Shown one piece after another: positions 62,806 to 64,000 of a DNA stretch of 64,000 nucleotides; within the stretch, counting starts at the first letter, position 1; every line of letters begins with the position of its first letter. This stretch comes from Streptomyces sp. NBC_00525 (GTDB taxonomy: Bacteria > Actinomycetota > Actinomycetes > Streptomycetales > Streptomycetaceae). The notes below the pieces were generated by a model. The model was not told the origin of the DNA. It saw only the letters and a program-made list of their open reading frames with translations, and did not search any database. The position numbers and the translations under genes are program-made. The DNA is taken from positions 5,890,001-5,954,000 of the forward strand of contig NZ_CP107834.1 of NCBI RefSeq assembly GCF_036346595.1. The letters are read 5' to 3'.

Positions 62806-63417
62806 ATGGCACACATCTACTCCTTCGAAGGCACCGTTCCCGTGGTGCACCCGACGGCCTTCGTCCACCCCGACGCCGTACTGATCGGCTCGGTGGACAT
62901 CGGACCCGCCTGCTACGTCGGCCCGCTCGCGAGCCTGCGCGGCGACTTCGGACACATCGAACTCAGGACCGGCTGCAACGTGCAGGACGGTTGCGTACTG
63001 CACTGCTTCCCCGGCGCCGACACGGTCGTGGAGGAGGACGGACACGTCGGTCACGGCAGTGTGCTGCACGGCTGCAGGGTCGGCCGGGACAGTCTCATCG
63101 GAATGAAGTCCGTCCTGATGGACGGAGTGGTCGTGGGCCGGCAGGCGTTCGTCGGTGCCGGCAGCTTCGTCAAGTCCCGCTTCCACGTTCCTGAGCGGCA
63201 CCTGGTGGCGGGCAGCCCGGCCAAGGTGGTACGCGAACTCACCGCCGACGAGATCGCCTGGAAGGCCAACGGCACCCTTCAATACCAGAAACTGGCCAAG
63301 CGTTGTCTGAGTGACCTGCACCCGGCGCGGGCCGCCACCGAGCGCGTCGAGCCCCTGCCCTCCGCAGGAGCCGGTGGGCCCGAGCACGTCACCCTGCACG
63401 CCTACCGGTCCCGCTGA
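62806..63417 (+). CDS. PaaY-like hexapeptide-repeat thioesterase
   Basis: Left-handed beta-helix protein of the gamma-carbonic anhydrase/PaaY group, 203 aa. IYSFEGTVPVVHPTAFVHPDAVLIG starts the coil; His ligands lie in VLHCFPGAD and GHVGHGSVLHG; LVAGSPAKVVRELT and WKANGTLQYQ are PaaY-like. PaaY hydrolyses CoA esters of the seven-membered ring side product of phenylacetate catabolism, so its presence here points to ring-expanded acids. ATG 62806. Confidence 0.88.
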   Translation: MAHIYSFEGTVPVVHPTAFVHPDAVLIGSVDIGPACYVGPLASLRGDFGHIELRTGCNVQDGCVLHCFPGADTVVEEDGHVGHGSVLHGCRVGRDSLIGMKSVLMDGVVVGRQAFVGAGSFVKSRFHVPERHLVAGSPAKVVRELTADEIAWKANGTLQYQKLAKRCLSDLHPARAATERVEPLPSAGAGGPEHVTLHAYRSR

Positions 63418-63477
63418 ACCGGTACACACCACACGGCCCGGCCCCCGGTGCGGCTTGGGTTCCAGGGGCCGTCGCAA

Positions 63478-63499
63478 CACCACCTGGTTCTAGGTGGTG
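63478..63499. terminator. Hairpin between PaaY-like gene and IS30 remnant
   Basis: Perfect 8-bp stem CACCACCT/AGGTGGTG with a 6-nt loop (63478-63485, 63492-63499), between convergent genes. It may be a terminator or part of the IS end. Confidence 0.5.
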
Positions 63500-64000
63500 G
63501 GTAGATCACGTATACGCTCGGCTGGGGTACCCCAGCCGAGCGTCTTGCGTGGGCGGCCGTTGCGTTCCTGGGCGACGTGTTCGAGGTCTTCGGGGCTGTG
63601 GACGCTCAGGCCGGTGCCTTTCGGGAAGTACTGCCGCAGCAGCCCGTTCGTGTTCTCGTTGGAGCCGCGTTGCCAGGGGGAAGCGGGGTCGCAGAAGTAG
63701 ACGGGCAGGTCGGTGGCCGTGCTGAACTGCTTATGGCGTGCCATCTCGCTGCCCTGGTCCCAGGTGAGGGAGCCGCGCAGGTGGGCGGGCAGGGTCTGGA
63801 GGGTGGCGCCGAGTCCGTCGCGGACGGTCTCGGCGTCGTGGGCTCCGCCCCTGGGAGGTGGACCAGCATGGTGTAGTGGGTGCTGCGTTCGACCAGGGTA
63901 GCGATCGCGGAACGGCCGCCCGCGCCGATGATGAGGTCGCCTTCCCAGTGACCGGGCACGGCCCGGTCCTCGACTTCGGCGGGGCGGTCGCTGATCATCA
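63490..64000 (-). pseudogene. IS30 family transposase, frameshifted, cut by window end
   Basis: From the window edge the frame reads [38 protein letters not shown] (DDE core start, catalytic Asp). Near 63845 it shifts frame and continues as [43 protein letters not shown] (second Asp region and catalytic Glu) to 63490. A single-base loss explains the break. The N-terminus lies beyond the window. It bounds the biosynthetic cluster on the right. Confidence 0.88.

Overview
The window looks like chromosomal DNA of a Streptomyces or close actinomycete. It has very high G+C, many GTG and TTG starts, ATGA or GTGA stop/start overlaps inside operons, and several actinobacterial families (DUF6278, MAB_1171c-like membrane protein, SAM-dependent methyltransferase of the DUF574 type, glutamate ABC operon gluABCD). 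I saw no rRNA, tRNA or replication origin.

Layout. (1) 0.1-16.9 kb is a catabolic region. A family-5 ABC importer (lipoprotein, permease, permease-ATPase fusion, ATPase) with a TetR regulator is followed by an aldehyde dehydrogenase, an NTF2-like protein and, convergent, a glutamine-synthetase-like gamma-glutamyl-amine ligase. Divergent from the ligase is an operon with acetoacetate-decarboxylase-like, HpaE-like, HpaD-like (extradiol dioxygenase) and HpaG-like genes. It is followed by a second TetR, a PuuC-like aldehyde dehydrogenase and a PuuD-like gamma-glutamyl hydrolase. Together they suggest uptake and breakdown of an amine via gamma-glutamylation, joined to homoprotocatechuate meta-cleavage. 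(2) 16.9-39.1 kb is an accessory island. It holds two copies of one type I-E CRISPR-Cas locus in the same orientation, each decayed in a complementary way. Locus A (18.1-26.2 kb) keeps array 1 (14 repeats) and cas2-cas1-cas6e-cas5e-cas7e-cse2-cse1 but has only a doubly deleted cas3 remnant. Locus B (33.5-38.5 kb) keeps array 2 (20 repeats) and an intact cas3, but cse1, cas1 and cas2 are fused stubs and everything between is gone. Between and beside them lie an IS5-type element, broken ISL3, IS21 and IS256 elements, a 2-hydroxyacid dehydrogenase, a DUF4259 gene and a GNAT gene. Single orphan CRISPR repeats sit upstream of both cas3 copies and at two other sites.

(3) 39.1-55.4 kb returns to core-like genes: a pcaD-pcaC fusion, an MBL-fold hydrolase, exonuclease III, DUF6278, gluABCD, an L,D-transpeptidase, and an operon of a FemAB-like aminoacyltransferase and MurJ followed by a two-component system with a lipoprotein. 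Then come a DUF574 methyltransferase, an HTH regulator and a multi-span membrane protein. (4) 55.4-63.4 kb holds a siderophore-interacting protein, a TetR regulator with a clear promoter/operator, a MaoC hydratase, a class II DAHP synthase, and an operon of HpaB-like oxygenase, flavin reductase, FAD monooxygenase and PaaY-like hexapeptide protein. This gene set fits a tropolone (ring-expanded phenylacetate) biosynthetic cluster. It is bounded at the right edge by a frameshifted IS30 transposase that runs off the window.

The most notable items are the split CRISPR-Cas system with complementary decay and conserved orphan repeats, and the probable tropolone cluster. Both rest on reading protein motifs and local alignments by eye; no database search was possible.
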